Below are positions 62,590-64,000 of a stretch of 64,000 bases of DNA, piece after piece. Made by a program: the position numbers and the translations under genes. The stretch is from Micropterix aruncella. Taxonomy: Eukaryota > Arthropoda > Insecta > Lepidoptera > Micropterigidae. The DNA lies in NCBI GenBank assembly GCA_944548615.1, contig OX155951.1, positions 24,858,915 to 24,922,914 on the forward strand, written 5' to 3'. The notes under the pieces were generated by a model, which saw only the letters and a program-made list of their open reading frames with translations, made no database searches and was not told the DNA's origin. The stretch's first letter is position 1. The number at the start of each line of letters is the position of its first letter.

Positions 62590-63290
62590 GTAGTACTAGC
62601 TGTTGCCCGCAGCTTCGCTTCGCGTAAAGTTTCGAACCTATTTGTTAAGCAGTTTATTTGACTTTTTAGACGCTACCTTTAGATTTATAGTGCAATACGT
62701 CCCCTCTCAGATGCACGCTACCTATATGGTAGGCGTAAGCGTCTTGTTCCTCGCCACCCGCGCCGCCTTTCGCTAAGCGCTGACCTTGCTGGGCCAGTAG
62801 CCGCCACCGCTACCTGCGGTGGCGGTGGCGCTTGCAGGCGTTACTAATTTCATAATGTCTCTGTAACTTGTATCTCTGTAACACTTACAAGCTTACAGTA
62901 AATGACTGACTAATTTTATCTTTCTTAACCACCCGTGTTAATGGATTAATTTATTTTGATAAGGATTGTTATTTTATTGCTAATGTCGACAAATAATGCC
63001 TACTTATTATTTTTTATGAAACATAAAATCAGTCATTGTAGCTTAAATATAAAAGCCGGATATATGCTGATAAAGCAACTCACCAGCTCATTTTTCCCCG
63101 ACTTGATTTACAAATATCATGAGTTCGTCTGGAAATCCGACATTTATCACAATAAAATATAGCTTATAGCGCTCATCAATAATGGAGCTTTCCATTGATG
63201 AAAGAAATTTTAAAATCGAATGAGTAGTTTCGGAGATTACCCCCTACTTACAACCATTACTACTTTATAATATTAATATAGATGTAGTAT
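62590..63290 (+). mobile_element. Helitron-like / SINE-like lepidopteran repeat
   Basis: It starts 'tactagctgttgcccgcag' with 'cttcgcttcgcgtaaagttt'. It ends with 'aaaatatagcttatagcgct', 'aaaatcgaatgagtagtttc', 'ggagattaccccctacttac' and 'ataatattaatatagat'. The same right end occurs at 19760-19905. It contains a GC-rich hairpin at 62801-62825 (10-bp stem cgccaccgc/gcggtggcg plus one pair). No coding sequence. Confidence 0.5.
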
Positions 63291-63439
63291 AAAATTTGTT
63301 CAAAAGTAGTACCTAGTAATAACAAGAAAGGTTAGATAATCATTGTATATGTATGTGTAATATAGTCTAGAATAATAATTACCGATTTGGAATTGTCTGT
63401 AAGGTCAATTATGTTCAGGAAAATATATAAATACAAAAT

Positions 63440-63480
63440 AAATACACACACACGCACATACACACACATACACACACGTA
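63440..63480. repeat. CA microsatellite
   Basis: Imperfect (CA)n with 'cacacacgcacatacacac' immediately before the RepK 3' part; RepK copies carry CA/GA-rich sequence at this place. Confidence 0.7.
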
Positions 63481-63619
63481 CAGCCAGAATTTGATCTGGA
63501 AACGGTCTTAATCGTCTTAGTAAGGCTCGTAATAAATATTTTCGTCTTCACCTCGAAAAAAAAATAAGCGTGCACAATACTTTCCCTCCTCCTCGGTTGG
63601 TGGGCCGGGAAAGTAAATT

Positions 63620-64000
63620 TAAAAAATCTATGACGCAGTTAGAACATTTGTTTTGCCGTTATATGATATAAATTTAGGTTGTTCTACATAGAAAACCACA
63701 TTAAACTAAATTACTTCAATCAATAAGTCTAAGTTCATTGTTGTTAAATTGTATAATTTTTCAGTTATAGGTATGATTATTAAATACAAAAAAAGACACA
63801 GATTGACCAACAGAGAGATAAATAGACAAACAGACAAAAACATTTTTATTATACATTTAACGTGTTTTTTATTAAATAAATAAACTCATTCGCACAAACT
63901 TTAGATTTGAAAAAAGATATGGTATTTTCATCATTTTTGAGTTTTAGCTATGTATTGTATGTGCTCATGGGTATTTATATAAAATTTAAGTTCTCAAACT
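63620..64000. other. AT-rich end of window, no feature
   Basis: AT-rich sequence with only short chance frames. Confidence 0.4.

Larger units (their letters stand above)
60360..63618 (+). mobile_element. RepK copy split by LINE and Helitron-like element
   Basis: The 5' part, 60360-60690, matches RepK ('aaaaaacgattttgtcaccc', 'gacggatttcatctgaattt', 'gcctgcataccaaatttcaa'). The 3' part, 63478-63618, matches its end ('gaatttgatctggaaacggt', 'gtcttcacctcgaaaaaa', 'ggttggtgggccgggaaagt'). Between them lie the RT pseudogene (60694-62520) and a Helitron-like element. Assigning both parts to one copy is inference. Confidence 0.45.

Overview
The window looks like insect nuclear DNA, most likely lepidopteran. 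The intergenic and intronic DNA is AT-rich. It is packed with insect-type elements: Helitron-like ends closing in CTAG/T, mariner pieces, Penelope-like elements, Jockey/R1-type LINEs and a tRNA-derived SINE. It also carries a short TTAGG array, the ancestral insect telomere motif. The order-level call is inference from repeat content, not from a diagnostic gene.

The only host gene I can support is one multi-exon gene on the + strand, with eight recognised coding exons between 12324 and 55511 (about 500 codons). It encodes two tandem adenylate-kinase (nucleoside monophosphate kinase) domains joined by a proline-rich linker. All seven intron phases agree and all introns are GT-AG. The first exon begins inside the first P-loop, so upstream exons are missing. 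The last recognised exon ends in phase 1, so at least one downstream exon was not found. Intron 2 is about 19.8 kb.

Layout: 1-6.4 kb is AT-rich DNA with a Helitron end, a Penelope-like (PLE) insertion bracketed by a target-site duplication, and a hAT-like TIR element. 6.4-12.3 kb is one copy of a dispersed repeat (called RepK here) whose short AT core has become long (AT)n tracts, invaded three times by inverted head-to-head PLE-type 3' ends. 12.3-55.5 kb holds the kinase exons, with introns full of a GC-rich unidentified ~0.65 kb repeat (called R690 here), SINEs, MITEs, mariner and LINE fragments. 55.5-64 kb is mostly repeats: another R690 copy, RepK copies split by LINEs, a Jockey-type reverse-transcriptase pseudogene and a Helitron-like element.

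The points most worth following are: (i) the PLE-type loci that occur as inverted pairs with both 3' ends outward, one enclosed by a single 14-bp target duplication; (ii) compensatory stem changes between the two short families, suggesting a conserved 3' RNA fold; (iii) the R690 family, with at least seven loci and no recognisable parent; (iv) complementary degeneration of the two kinase domains. Family names come from motif recognition by eye; no database search was possible.
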